From the IMG/VR virus record IMGVR_UViG_3300025853_000599, positions 1 to 25,187 of that record: a stretch of 25,187 nt of DNA. One strand, 5' to 3'. Below the pieces are notes generated by a model. It made no database searches, had not been told where the DNA came from, and saw nothing but the letters and a program-made list of their open reading frames with translations. The translations under genes were made by a program, and so were the position numbers. This DNA comes from a virus. Positions 12,582 to 20,568 of this stretch are shown here, in pieces. The first letter of the stretch is position 1; each line of letters starts with the position of its first letter.

Positions 12582-12681
12582 AGTGCTGGCGTTGGTTATT
12601 CTTATGTTGCCAGCGTGTACTGTGGTCACTGCTTCTGACCCACAATGGGAGTGGCCTCAAGACATAAAGAATATAGAGTAA
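12571..12681 (+). CDS. Tiny lipoprotein, 36 aa, GTG start
   Basis: A GTG at 12571, with AGGA at 12560-12563 and a 7-base gap, opens a 36-codon frame overlapping the end of the reductase gene. The product begins MSCRVLALVILMLPAC: a positive residue, a hydrophobic core and a lipobox LPAC. After processing at C16, a 21-residue lipopeptide (CTVVTASDPQWEWPQDIKNI plus a final Glu) would remain. Thr at +2 predicts the outer membrane. Candidate roles are an Rz1-like outer spanin or a surface or exclusion lipoprotein. No inner spanin is adjacent, so the role is open. A GTG at 12583 is a less good alternative because it loses the Arg and the ribosome binding site. Confidence 0.72.
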   Translation: MSCRVLALVILMLPACTVVTASDPQWEWPQDIKNIE

Positions 12682-12839
12682 CCGTTCGACTTACCTACGT
12701 CCTCTGGCTTATCTTTAGGGTCATGGGGCGTAGGTATTCCTTCCGACTGCATCTTCTTAATGCGCTCTTTAGAACGCTGACACATACTGTGGTAATCAAT
12801 GGACGTATAGCTTACTGTGTGTTTGTCGTTGTCTTTCAT
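12657..12839 (-). CDS. Last late-operon gene, 60-aa hypothetical
   Basis: This small hydrophilic protein has many Lys, Asp, Ser and Pro residues (SKERIKKMQSEGIPTPHDPK) and a short aromatic end (GYSIFFMS). Its ATG overlaps the stop of the 1377-aa virion gene as ATGA, which supports real, coupled translation. Its final 25 bases lie opposite the end of the rightward lipoprotein gene. The function is unknown. As the most distal late gene it is probably expressed at a low level. Confidence 0.68.
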   Translation of the reverse strand: MKDNDKHTVSYTSIDYHSMCQRSKERIKKMQSEGIPTPHDPKDKPEDVGKSNGYSIFFMS

Positions 12840-15800
12840 TGTTTGAACACCCCTTGCAATGTTTTACCTACAACTGGTAATGCGTATATTGTTTCATCAG
12901 GTAAAGGATCACCAGTTCTAAAAGCATCTGCTATATCTTCTATAACAGCACCGGGAAGAGAAGCACCTACTGGAGGTAATAAGTTAGTTGCTGCTGCTGT
13001 TAACGGATCGTTCATAAACTTGTCATAGCCGTAATCATTAGCACCCATAGCACCAAATGTAACAACAGAACCTACTTGGTACAAAGCACTCCATGCCGCT
13101 TGCTCCGCATCAGGAACCTCTCCTTTAAGAACTTGACGGCCTTCATTAACAACACCGTAACCCCCGCCAGATATAACAATGTACTTAGCTAAATTTTCTA
13201 AGGCTTGTTTTTTATTACCAGCTTGCCACTCTTTAATTATTCTTCTCTCCATCAAATCAAATTGTTTGATAGCAAAACCTTTTAGCATATAAAAAATTCT
13301 AGCGTTTGGATTAGCAAGTCCTGCACCTGTTTGTGCCGCAGCGTTAATAGGCTGTAGTCTGAACAAATCAAACATAACAAGATCACGTACTAACTCACTG
13401 TCTATATTACCCGCAGCTATGTCTCGTTTTAATTGATCTATTTCAGGTTTACTAAAGCTGTACTGCCACTTAGCATCAAAGCTACCATCAGCTATATCTT
13501 GTCTTGCTCTGTTAAAAGAAGCGCCCATGATACGGCTCTTACCAAACTGATCTAGTTTAGAAAAACCCGACCATTTCATAGACCATTCAAGTAAATCTTC
13601 ACTTAGTTTAGCAGCCCCCTCAATAAACTTATTACCAGAAGTTACACCACCAAGAGCATCTATTTCTTTTTGAGTACCTTTACGGGCTTTACGAACAAAC
13701 TCACCAAACACTTGACGAGCTAAACCCATATCAGCAGGATTAAAACGAACTCCATTTCTACTAAACACAGCAGAAATTACGTTACCCAGACCTAACTCAA
13801 ATGATGCGTTAAACAAGTCATGCACGTTCATAAGAGCGCCATAAGGATTAGCAATAGTACCTACGTATCCAAGGCTGCGTACTATTTCTAACTCGTTTGC
13901 CATTCCCTTGTTAGCATTGATACCAATGTCATCAATAATTTGCTGTGCATTTTTTATTTGAAGCGCAGAGTATCCTTCACGCTTTAAGGCTTCTTCAATA
14001 ATGTTGTCATCAAACAAACGAAAATGTCCTGCTTCATATGAGGCAGTAGCTTCAAGAGGTGTTGCACCTTCCCTTAATTCTTTTTTAGAAGAGGAACGAC
14101 CCATTAAATCTTTAATATCTTTTGCTACTATAGGTTTACCGGCTGTTCTAAAACCTAACTGTTGACCTATTTCCATCCTTGTTAAAGTCTGACGCTGCCA
14201 TGTCCAATGAGAATCAAAAATGTTGGCATACTCTTGTTGTTTTTCAACAGGTCTTTTAGCGTTTTGCTCACGCCACTCTTTCATAGATGGACGTTGAACA
14301 TTTTTAGATGCTGCGTCTTCGGCTTTAATTGCAGCTTTATCTCTATATGTCCTGAGAGAAGCATCTCGCATAACTGTTTGAGGTGAGGAGTGCATCCAAA
14401 TAGAAGTAACATCACCCGCTGTAACCTCTCTTCTGTACCGCTTAGAAAACTCTATGTTGTCATCAAAAAACTTTTGCAATCTTTCTGGAGCGCCTTTGCC
14501 TATCTTTGACCTAGCTATATTCATAGCAGCCTGTAAAGATTTTTCTTTAAACTCTAAAGATAAGCGAGGGTTAACAGCATCTAACAACAAATCATTAAAC
14601 TTTATGTTTGTTTCTGCTAGTTCACGGAACGGTTCCATACCCTTCCACATATTATCTAGATCTGCTTGTTTTCTAGTTACCCTGTTCATTGCCCTGATAA
14701 GACGCTCAGAAAAAGCGACTCCAACAGTTTCTTCAGCAAGAGTAGCAAGAGGTGATGCTAAACGTCTAAACCTAACAATAGTATCTTGTGCTGCTGGAAT
14801 AGTACGTCCTACATCAGACAACAAACGACCAGTTGTCATATCCAATAAATCTTGACGTAACAAAGCCATATCATCTAAAGTCTCAAATGGCTCATCTAGT
14901 TTAGAACGCAACCCTTTAATAACTTTATTAGAACGTATAACTTTATTTAATTGACGCATATCTACGCCCATATTTTCAGCGTAACCTACCATGCGTTTAT
15001 AAAAACTAGGCAGTTCTTTTGGCAAAACACCTTGCCGTCCTACTACATCACCAAGATATTCTATGTCTCGCAACAATAACTGAGTAGCAAGTTCTTCATC
15101 AGTAATATCTGTAGGCGCACGTTGAACTCTAGCTTCTTTAGCTAATTGTTCTTGTAGCCTTGCTCTTTCAGTGTTAAACTCTTCTATTGTTCTAAACCTA
15201 CCAACAAAAGAAGGCTCAAGAAGTTTGTCAAAACCTCTTCCAAGAATATTACCAAACCCGCCATACAACAAAGCACTTGCAACACGACCTTCTCCACCTT
15301 CACCAGAGGCAAGACCGTACACTACACCTTCAGCTAAACCTTGGTCAGCTAAAGAATATATACCAAGTTTAGTTAACCCTTTAGATAAAGCAACGCCAGT
15401 CCCTAGTGTACCTAAAAACTCAGCAGCAGTACCTATCTGAGATAGTTCAGGGTTGTTTTTTATAAACTGCTCGCGAGCTACTTCATATTCAGCTTTAGCT
15501 CTATCATATGTTTTATCAGTAGTAGCAGATTCAACAGCAGCAGCTAACTCACCTAATAATCCAAAAGTAACACCTTCTCCTGCTTGTTTAACTAATTCTG
15601 AAAGTCTTTTTCCTTCTTCATTTGCTAATTGTTTACGAATATCTATAGCTTCTTTAGGAATAACTATGTTAGTTAATTCTTTTTCTGATTTAAAAGGTAA
15701 AATTTTATTAAGAGCTTCTTGAGGTATCACAATTTCACCAGACTTTACTGGCGCTTGTGCTACTGCTTCTTCTGAAACTAACTGTCTTTCTGGTGTAGTA

Positions 15801-16969
15801 ACTTCAGCAAGACGCTGCTCTAACGTAAAATCAATATTTGAATATTCTTCAAAGTCTTGATATAAAGGATTAAGACCTTGATCTATACGTTTCTTTGCGT
15901 GTTCTCGTGCTTTATTTACTATTCCTCTAGCAAGAGGCGTCGAAATATCAAGAGGTTCACCGCTTTTAGATTGCCGTAATAACGCAAGCTCTGGAGCAGA
16001 AAGGCCGGGAATTAAAGTAGGTATGTTGTAATTAGCAGGATAACCACCATAATCTTCACCAAGATCAGTAGTAAACTCAGTCATTGTTTCGCCAGTTACA
16101 TTTTTAATTGGACCTAGAAACCCTTTAGAAGATTTAATAGTTCCGTCTGCCCTTTTCATATCATCACGAACTGTCGGAATAACAGAAGTCGGAACACGTT
16201 GTGCATCAACAGTTACTTCAGGGAATCTACCACCACGTTGAGGCACTTCAACTTTAGCTAACGCTTCTGTAGGTACTAGTTCTCTGTCAGGTACTTTGAT
16301 CTCTTCAAGTAATATTTTCTTAGCACGTTCAGGTACTTTAATTTCTGCTAAAACTTCTTCAGGTACACGTTGTGCATCAACTTCTATTTCAGGGAATCTA
16401 CCACCACGTTGAGGTACAGATATAGGACCAACAGTTTCTTCAGGAACACGACTACGTTGAGGTACTTCAATATCCTCAAGCAATATTTTTTTAGCACGTT
16501 CAGGTACTTTAATTTCTTCTAATTTTTGCTGAACTGTTTTTATTTTACGAGCAGGTGTAGTCACTTCAGGAAACCTACCGCTTCTTTTTGGAACTTTAAT
16601 CTCTTCTAAAGTCTGAGTAAGCTCTTTTGTTTGTATAGGAATATCTTGAAGCTCGTCTTTTCTTAGAGCACCAAAACGTCTTACAACGTCTTTAACAGGT
16701 ATTTTAAGAGCAGAAGATAATTGCTCTGCTGTTGCACCATACTTAATTGCTTCCTCAACTTTATCTCTAGTATGTTTTGGATCACGTACAACAACACCCG
16801 CATTCCAAGACCGTTTACCAGTTTCTTTGTTTAGTAAAACAGGGCTGTTATACGCAAGTAACTCTTGCACAGAAACTCCAAATTTATCTGCAACCTGTTT
16901 TGGAGTTTCTCCAGACTGTATAACATGAGATACTTGAGAATATGCTCTTGATTCCATATTAAACACCAA
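12836..16969 (-). CDS. 1377-aa LysM-containing internal virion (ejection) protein
   Basis: This very large late protein is probably carried in the virion and ejected with the DNA. A LysM-like domain (about residues 12-62; SHVIQSGETPKQVADKFGVS, then LLAYNSP) should bind peptidoglycan. Residues 120-265 hold repeats of the form (I/V)xVPxR with GRFPE blocks, including two 57-residue units (152-208, 209-263). A Gly/Ala-rich hydrophobic stretch (around FLGTLGTGVALSKGLTKLGI and LLYGGFGNILGRGF) could insert in membranes, followed by a long helical body. The C-terminal 200 residues (FKQ end, LLPPVGASLPG) look like those of large phage polyvalent or ejection proteins. It is 4 bases from the 419-aa gene and ATGA-linked to the 60-aa gene. 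Its AT-rich codons differ from the tail genes. Confidence 0.8.
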   Translation of the reverse strand: MVFNMESRAYSQVSHVIQSGETPKQVADKFGVSVQELLAYNSPVLLNKETGKRSWNAGVVVRDPKHTRDKVEEAIKYGATAEQLSSALKIPVKDVVRRFGALRKDELQDIPIQTKELTQTLEEIKVPKRSGRFPEVTTPARKIKTVQQKLEEIKVPERAKKILLEDIEVPQRSRVPEETVGPISVPQRGGRFPEIEVDAQRVPEEVLAEIKVPERAKKILLEEIKVPDRELVPTEALAKVEVPQRGGRFPEVTVDAQRVPTSVIPTVRDDMKRADGTIKSSKGFLGPIKNVTGETMTEFTTDLGEDYGGYPANYNIPTLIPGLSAPELALLRQSKSGEPLDISTPLARGIVNKAREHAKKRIDQGLNPLYQDFEEYSNIDFTLEQRLAEVTTPERQLVSEEAVAQAPVKSGEIVIPQEALNKILPFKSEKELTNIVIPKEAIDIRKQLANEEGKRLSELVKQAGEGVTFGLLGELAAAVESATTDKTYDRAKAEYEVAREQFIKNNPELSQIGTAAEFLGTLGTGVALSKGLTKLGIYSLADQGLAEGVVYGLASGEGGEGRVASALLYGGFGNILGRGFDKLLEPSFVGRFRTIEEFNTERARLQEQLAKEARVQRAPTDITDEELATQLLLRDIEYLGDVVGRQGVLPKELPSFYKRMVGYAENMGVDMRQLNKVIRSNKVIKGLRSKLDEPFETLDDMALLRQDLLDMTTGRLLSDVGRTIPAAQDTIVRFRRLASPLATLAEETVGVAFSERLIRAMNRVTRKQADLDNMWKGMEPFRELAETNIKFNDLLLDAVNPRLSLEFKEKSLQAAMNIARSKIGKGAPERLQKFFDDNIEFSKRYRREVTAGDVTSIWMHSSPQTVMRDASLRTYRDKAAIKAEDAASKNVQRPSMKEWREQNAKRPVEKQQEYANIFDSHWTWQRQTLTRMEIGQQLGFRTAGKPIVAKDIKDLMGRSSSKKELREGATPLEATASYEAGHFRLFDDNIIEEALKREGYSALQIKNAQQIIDDIGINANKGMANELEIVRSLGYVGTIANPYGALMNVHDLFNASFELGLGNVISAVFSRNGVRFNPADMGLARQVFGEFVRKARKGTQKEIDALGGVTSGNKFIEGAAKLSEDLLEWSMKWSGFSKLDQFGKSRIMGASFNRARQDIADGSFDAKWQYSFSKPEIDQLKRDIAAGNIDSELVRDLVMFDLFRLQPINAAAQTGAGLANPNARIFYMLKGFAIKQFDLMERRIIKEWQAGNKKQALENLAKYIVISGGGYGVVNEGRQVLKGEVPDAEQAAWSALYQVGSVVTFGAMGANDYGYDKFMNDPLTAAATNLLPPVGASLPGAVIEDIADAFRTGDPLPDETIYALPVVGKTLQGVFKQ
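16181..16516 (-). repeat. Two 171-bp coding repeats
   Basis: Two tandem units encode residues 152-208 and 209-263 of the 1377-aa protein. Both begin EIKVPERAKKILLE and contain VPQRGGRFPE and VDAQRVP. The DNA copies are clearly alike (for example GGGAATCTACCACCACGTTG on the plus strand in both) but have diverged between these blocks. This suggests an internal duplication. Confidence 0.8.
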
Positions 16970-16973
16970 ATTA

Positions 16974-18233
16974 TTAATATGCTACAGACGGAATAAATGG
17001 AGTTCCTGCACCAGTTTCTACATCAAGCTCAGTCCTTGCTTCTTCTTTTAAGCGTTTTTCTGCTAAACGCACATCAACAGGATCGTTAGGATCAAGATCA
17101 GGGTTAGCCTCAAACACTAACCTTAAAGCCTCTGCTTGAGCTTGTCTTCTTGCATCTCGTTGTCGAGCAAACGCTTCAGATTTTCTAAATGGTTCTGGGT
17201 AATTTGTGCGTAACCATGCTTCAACAATAGGACGAACCTCTTTTTCTGCTTTTCCCGTAATCAAATCAGCTATTTCATTTTTTTGTTCGTCTGTTAACTC
17301 TTCTATAACAGAAGCTATATCATCAGAGAATAGATCATAATAGTTTCCTTCTGTTGCAATACGATTCATTACAAAACTTACAACACCTTCTGCTCTTGCC
17401 GATGTAACTGGATCAAGCCCAGATGTAGCGGCTGCAATTTCTTTTTCTAATCTACCTTTTGAAAAACTTCGCCAAGTTACTTTTTGACCTAAAGCATCAT
17501 CAGGAACTGTAACTCCTGCCTGCTCCATTTCTTTTATTTCAGCGTCAGTAGGTGCACGGCCTATACTTTCTGCATGTTTTGCTCGTGCCTCTTCAAGTTC
17601 AAAATATTCTTTTTCAGCAAGATCAACAGATTGTTGCAGTCCTTGGTTTTGTAATAATTTTACTTGATTTTTATATTCATCAGAACCATAAGCATATTGC
17701 TGTAAACTTGCTTTTCCTAATTTAACTTTATTTCCAAGAACAGTAGCTTGTTTTTCAATAGCATCATATTCAGCTTGTCTAACACTAGCTTCTCGTCTAT
17801 CTGCTTCTCCCATAAACTGAGCCATATTTGCTTGTCCTGTTTGACGAGCAACAGACACCATAGCATCTTCAAGCTGCTGCATTTCAGCTTTAATAGCTTC
17901 TGTTTGAGACACGTTACCTACCGCAGAAAACTCAGACATTCTTCGTTGAGCGTCATTCATGCGTTGTTGCAAAAGAGCAAGGCTTTCTTGTCCTGCTCCA
18001 CGAACCGCTGTAGTTTTAAGTGCTGTTGCGGCTTGCAGTTGTTCCGGTGTTTTAGCACGCGACACCATAAAGTCAGCTTGCTCTACTGGAGACATTGTTT
18101 TCATGCGAGCAAGCTCTTCTTTTTCTTGCTGTCTTCTAGAAAAACTACCAGCACCTTGAGCAGCAGTAAACAAACCCTGCTGGTACGTAGGATTTATTAG
18201 CCCTTGTAGAAATGAATTTGCAAAACTAGCCAT
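16974..18233 (-). CDS. 419-aa helical virion protein
   Basis: This is an almost entirely helical, charged protein rich in Glu, Ala, Gln and Lys, with long coiled-coil-like stretches (RRQQEKEELARMKTMSPVEQ; MNDAQRRMSEFSAVGN; ATVLGNKVKLGKASLQQYAY). It has no signal peptide. It sits between the 700-aa and the 1377-aa proteins, the place where T7-like phages keep their internal core or ejection proteins. I therefore infer a role in the ejected inner complex, but no sequence family is recognised. Its start shares a base with the preceding stop (TAATG at 18233). Codon use is strongly AT-rich, like the 1377-aa gene. Confidence 0.78.
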   Translation of the reverse strand: MASFANSFLQGLINPTYQQGLFTAAQGAGSFSRRQQEKEELARMKTMSPVEQADFMVSRAKTPEQLQAATALKTTAVRGAGQESLALLQQRMNDAQRRMSEFSAVGNVSQTEAIKAEMQQLEDAMVSVARQTGQANMAQFMGEADRREASVRQAEYDAIEKQATVLGNKVKLGKASLQQYAYGSDEYKNQVKLLQNQGLQQSVDLAEKEYFELEEARAKHAESIGRAPTDAEIKEMEQAGVTVPDDALGQKVTWRSFSKGRLEKEIAAATSGLDPVTSARAEGVVSFVMNRIATEGNYYDLFSDDIASVIEELTDEQKNEIADLITGKAEKEVRPIVEAWLRTNYPEPFRKSEAFARQRDARRQAQAEALRLVFEANPDLDPNDPVDVRLAEKRLKEEARTELDVETGAGTPFIPSVAY

Positions 18234-20335
18234 TATATTTTTACTCCTAATGCACCAGACAATAAACCAGTACCAACAGTACCAAACAAGTTAGCTTGTC
18301 CTAGTGCTGCCGCTAAACGAGACTGAAGCCCTGCCATAGATCCTTCACCAAACAAACCAGCACCGTACAACTGACCACGTTGAGCCATTTCAATAGGTGT
18401 CATACCTAGCTGTGCTACGTTCATCAGTTGTGCTTGTGGTATGTAAGAGCCTGTGAGTGCACCCAATGCAAGCTGTTGTTGTGCCTGTTGTGCAGCAAGA
18501 TCTTGCATAGCCAACTGGCTACCTAACCCAGCGTACTGTGCACCTAAGCCAGCTTGTTGCGCCTGTAATCCACCAGCAAGCTGTGCCAACTGAGCCGCCT
18601 GTTGTGCTGATGTAGCTGCTCTTCCTAGACCCTCAGACTGCAACTGAGATTCAATCTGCTGTGCGCTAAGTCCAAGCTGTGACAACTGTGCAGCCCTCTG
18701 TTGTGCCGCTGACTGAAGTTGGCTAGAGAGTCCTGCTTGCTGACCAAACAAACCACCAAACGTCTGGGCTTCACTAACAGCCTGTTGACGTTCTGCTTGT
18801 GCTTGCTGCATTGCCATCAAGGATGCTCTGTTCTGTGCTTCTTCTTGTGCTTGAGCTAAAGCAAACTGTTCAGGAGCACCACCAAACATAGCTGTACGTA
18901 CACCTAAACGCCCCTGTTGAGCCATACGCTCTTCTAGTGCAAGACGTTGACGCTCTTCTTCAGGACGCTGTGTAGCTCTGATACGCTCGTATACGTCAGC
19001 CTCTCGTCCTGTTGTGTCTTGTAAAGCTCTACCAGCAGTTTGACTTGCTAGTTGAGTGTACTGCTGTCTTAGTGCTTCTACATCAGAAGGGGCCTGTGTA
19101 TCTAAGCCAGCCATACCTAAGCCAAGTGCTTGTTGACCAAATTGACCTATAGTTGGGGCTTGTTGAGGAGATGTTACCATTAACATTTCTGGTGACATCC
19201 CCTTTTCGCGTAAACCCTGAAAACGAGAAGGCATTTCTTGAGGTTGGTAGCCCTCTGGTGCTGCTATTCTGCGTGTTATCTCACCTTCGGTTGATATAAA
19301 AATCTTTTCGCCTGTTTGTGGGTTGGTGTAGCCGATAGGTGCCCCGGCAACCTGCCCTATCGCTTGCCCCGGATTGAGAACGCTATTTGCAACAAAGCCA
19401 GCAGGAACTGCATTAGCTATTCGCTGTTGTCTTTCCTGCGCCTTTTGTAGCACATCCGGGCTAAGTTGACCAAGCTGACCTTGACCGCCTGCTGCAACGC
19501 CGCCTGTTAACTGTCTTTGCTGTTCTTGCAAAAAAGATAAACCTTGCGGAGGAACACCACCACCTAAAGCACTTGCAGCTTGCTGAGTAAACATACCACG
19601 CAGCAGGTTAAGATCAGACGGCTGTTGTGCCGCAGCACCCATGAACTGACCACCTAAGCCAAACGCTTGTTGTGCTGCTTGTTGTCTTTGAAACGCTCCA
19701 AAAGGACCACCAAGCATAGTACTTTCAGCTTGCTGTTGAAGCATGTCTTGCATAACTTCTTCTTGAGGTGATAAAGTTAAACGAGCAGAAGAGCCTAAAG
19801 GAACTTGTTCGTCTCTATCGTCAATGCCGTTATTGTTGTTATCAATAAATCGTGCATCTCTAATATAGTCTGGGCCAGAATAATCACCTCCTGCTCCATA
19901 AGAACGTTGTGCTGGTATTAATCTAGTTGGCCCTATAGACTCACCCGGAGCAAAGTCAGTGCCCGGAAAAATATTATTAGGAGGAACATAACCACCGCCA
20001 CCACCTTCTGTTGGGAACATAGAAGGAGGAGCATACGGTGTAGTATATGAAGGCATAGCAGCAGGAGTAAAACCAAACTGACTACCAGTAGTAGACGTTA
20101 CAGTAAACGGCCTAAACTGTGATTGTTGTAATCCTTGTTGTGCAATAATGTTTGCACCAGCTTGTGACTCATCACCAATATCACCAAGACGAGAATAAGC
20201 ATTAGATAAAAGACCAAGACCAGCACTGCCTAACGCAATGTTACCTGCGTTATCAGTTATGTCTCCAAGTAAACTGTTTGTGCCAGTTCCAGTTAGGTAC
20301 TTAATAAGTGGATCAACGTAATCAGATAAAGCCAT
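18233..20335 (-). CDS. 700-aa Gln/Ala-rich virion protein with EF-hand-like loop
   Basis: The N-terminal 60 residues contain two short glycine-rich hydrophobic stretches. Residues 75-145 are rich in Pro, Gly and Phe (YAPPSMFPTEGGGGGYVPP). An EF-hand-like loop DNNNNGIDDRDE spans 165-176. From about 185 to the end the chain is dominated by Gln, Ala, Leu and Gly (SQQAPTIGQFGQQALGLG; QQAGLGAQYAGLGSQLAMQD), as in long helical or aggregation-prone assemblies. The C-terminus (LFGTVGTGLLSGALGVKI) is hydrophobic. It lies between the fibre-like stub and the 419-aa protein, so it is probably an inner-core or ejection component. No family is named with confidence. Start and stop are coupled to both neighbours by TAATG overlaps. 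Confidence 0.78.
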   Translation of the reverse strand: MALSDYVDPLIKYLTGTGTNSLLGDITDNAGNIALGSAGLGLLSNAYSRLGDIGDESQAGANIIAQQGLQQSQFRPFTVTSTTGSQFGFTPAAMPSYTTPYAPPSMFPTEGGGGGYVPPNNIFPGTDFAPGESIGPTRLIPAQRSYGAGGDYSGPDYIRDARFIDNNNNGIDDRDEQVPLGSSARLTLSPQEEVMQDMLQQQAESTMLGGPFGAFQRQQAAQQAFGLGGQFMGAAAQQPSDLNLLRGMFTQQAASALGGGVPPQGLSFLQEQQRQLTGGVAAGGQGQLGQLSPDVLQKAQERQQRIANAVPAGFVANSVLNPGQAIGQVAGAPIGYTNPQTGEKIFISTEGEITRRIAAPEGYQPQEMPSRFQGLREKGMSPEMLMVTSPQQAPTIGQFGQQALGLGMAGLDTQAPSDVEALRQQYTQLASQTAGRALQDTTGREADVYERIRATQRPEEERQRLALEERMAQQGRLGVRTAMFGGAPEQFALAQAQEEAQNRASLMAMQQAQAERQQAVSEAQTFGGLFGQQAGLSSQLQSAAQQRAAQLSQLGLSAQQIESQLQSEGLGRAATSAQQAAQLAQLAGGLQAQQAGLGAQYAGLGSQLAMQDLAAQQAQQQLALGALTGSYIPQAQLMNVAQLGMTPIEMAQRGQLYGAGLFGEGSMAGLQSRLAAALGQANLFGTVGTGLLSGALGVKI

Positions 20336-20568
20336 TAGTAAGTTCCTCCGTCAATCGTGCCTGTAGACAGAGTACCCGTAAACGTCAACGCAGGAATCGT
20401 TACAGTGCCAGTGAATGTAGGAGAAGCTGTGTCTGCTTTGGTTGCAACCGCTGTTGATATAGCGTTGAACTCAGTGTCAAACTCGCTACCACGAATAACC
20501 TTACCACTATCTCCAGAAGGTAAACTGTCCTTAGCAGTAAAGTTTGTTGTTTTTGTATAGTTACTCAT
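20335..20568 (-). CDS. Short tail-fibre-like protein, 77 aa
   Basis: The N-terminal pattern (SNYTKTTNFTAKDSLPSGDS, then GSEFDTEFNAISTAVATKAD) is one I associate with the start of tail-fibre or fibre-associated proteins in marine phages. It is followed by Thr-rich beta repeats (ASPTFTGTVTIPALTFTG). A full fibre would continue for hundreds of residues; here the frame stops at residue 77 with GTIDGGTY. The stop shares a base with the next gene and the start overlaps the nozzle gene by ATGA, so it is an intact coding unit, not an obvious frameshift. It could be a fibre anchor stub whose distal part is encoded elsewhere. Confidence 0.75.
   Translation of the reverse strand: MSNYTKTTNFTAKDSLPSGDSGKVIRGSEFDTEFNAISTAVATKADTASPTFTGTVTIPALTFTGTLSTGTIDGGTY

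Noticed and set aside
12585-12614. GCTGGC/GCCAGC inverted repeat as a bidirectional terminator
   Set aside because: The loop is 18 bases and there is no T run on either side; it lies in the lipoprotein coding sequence.
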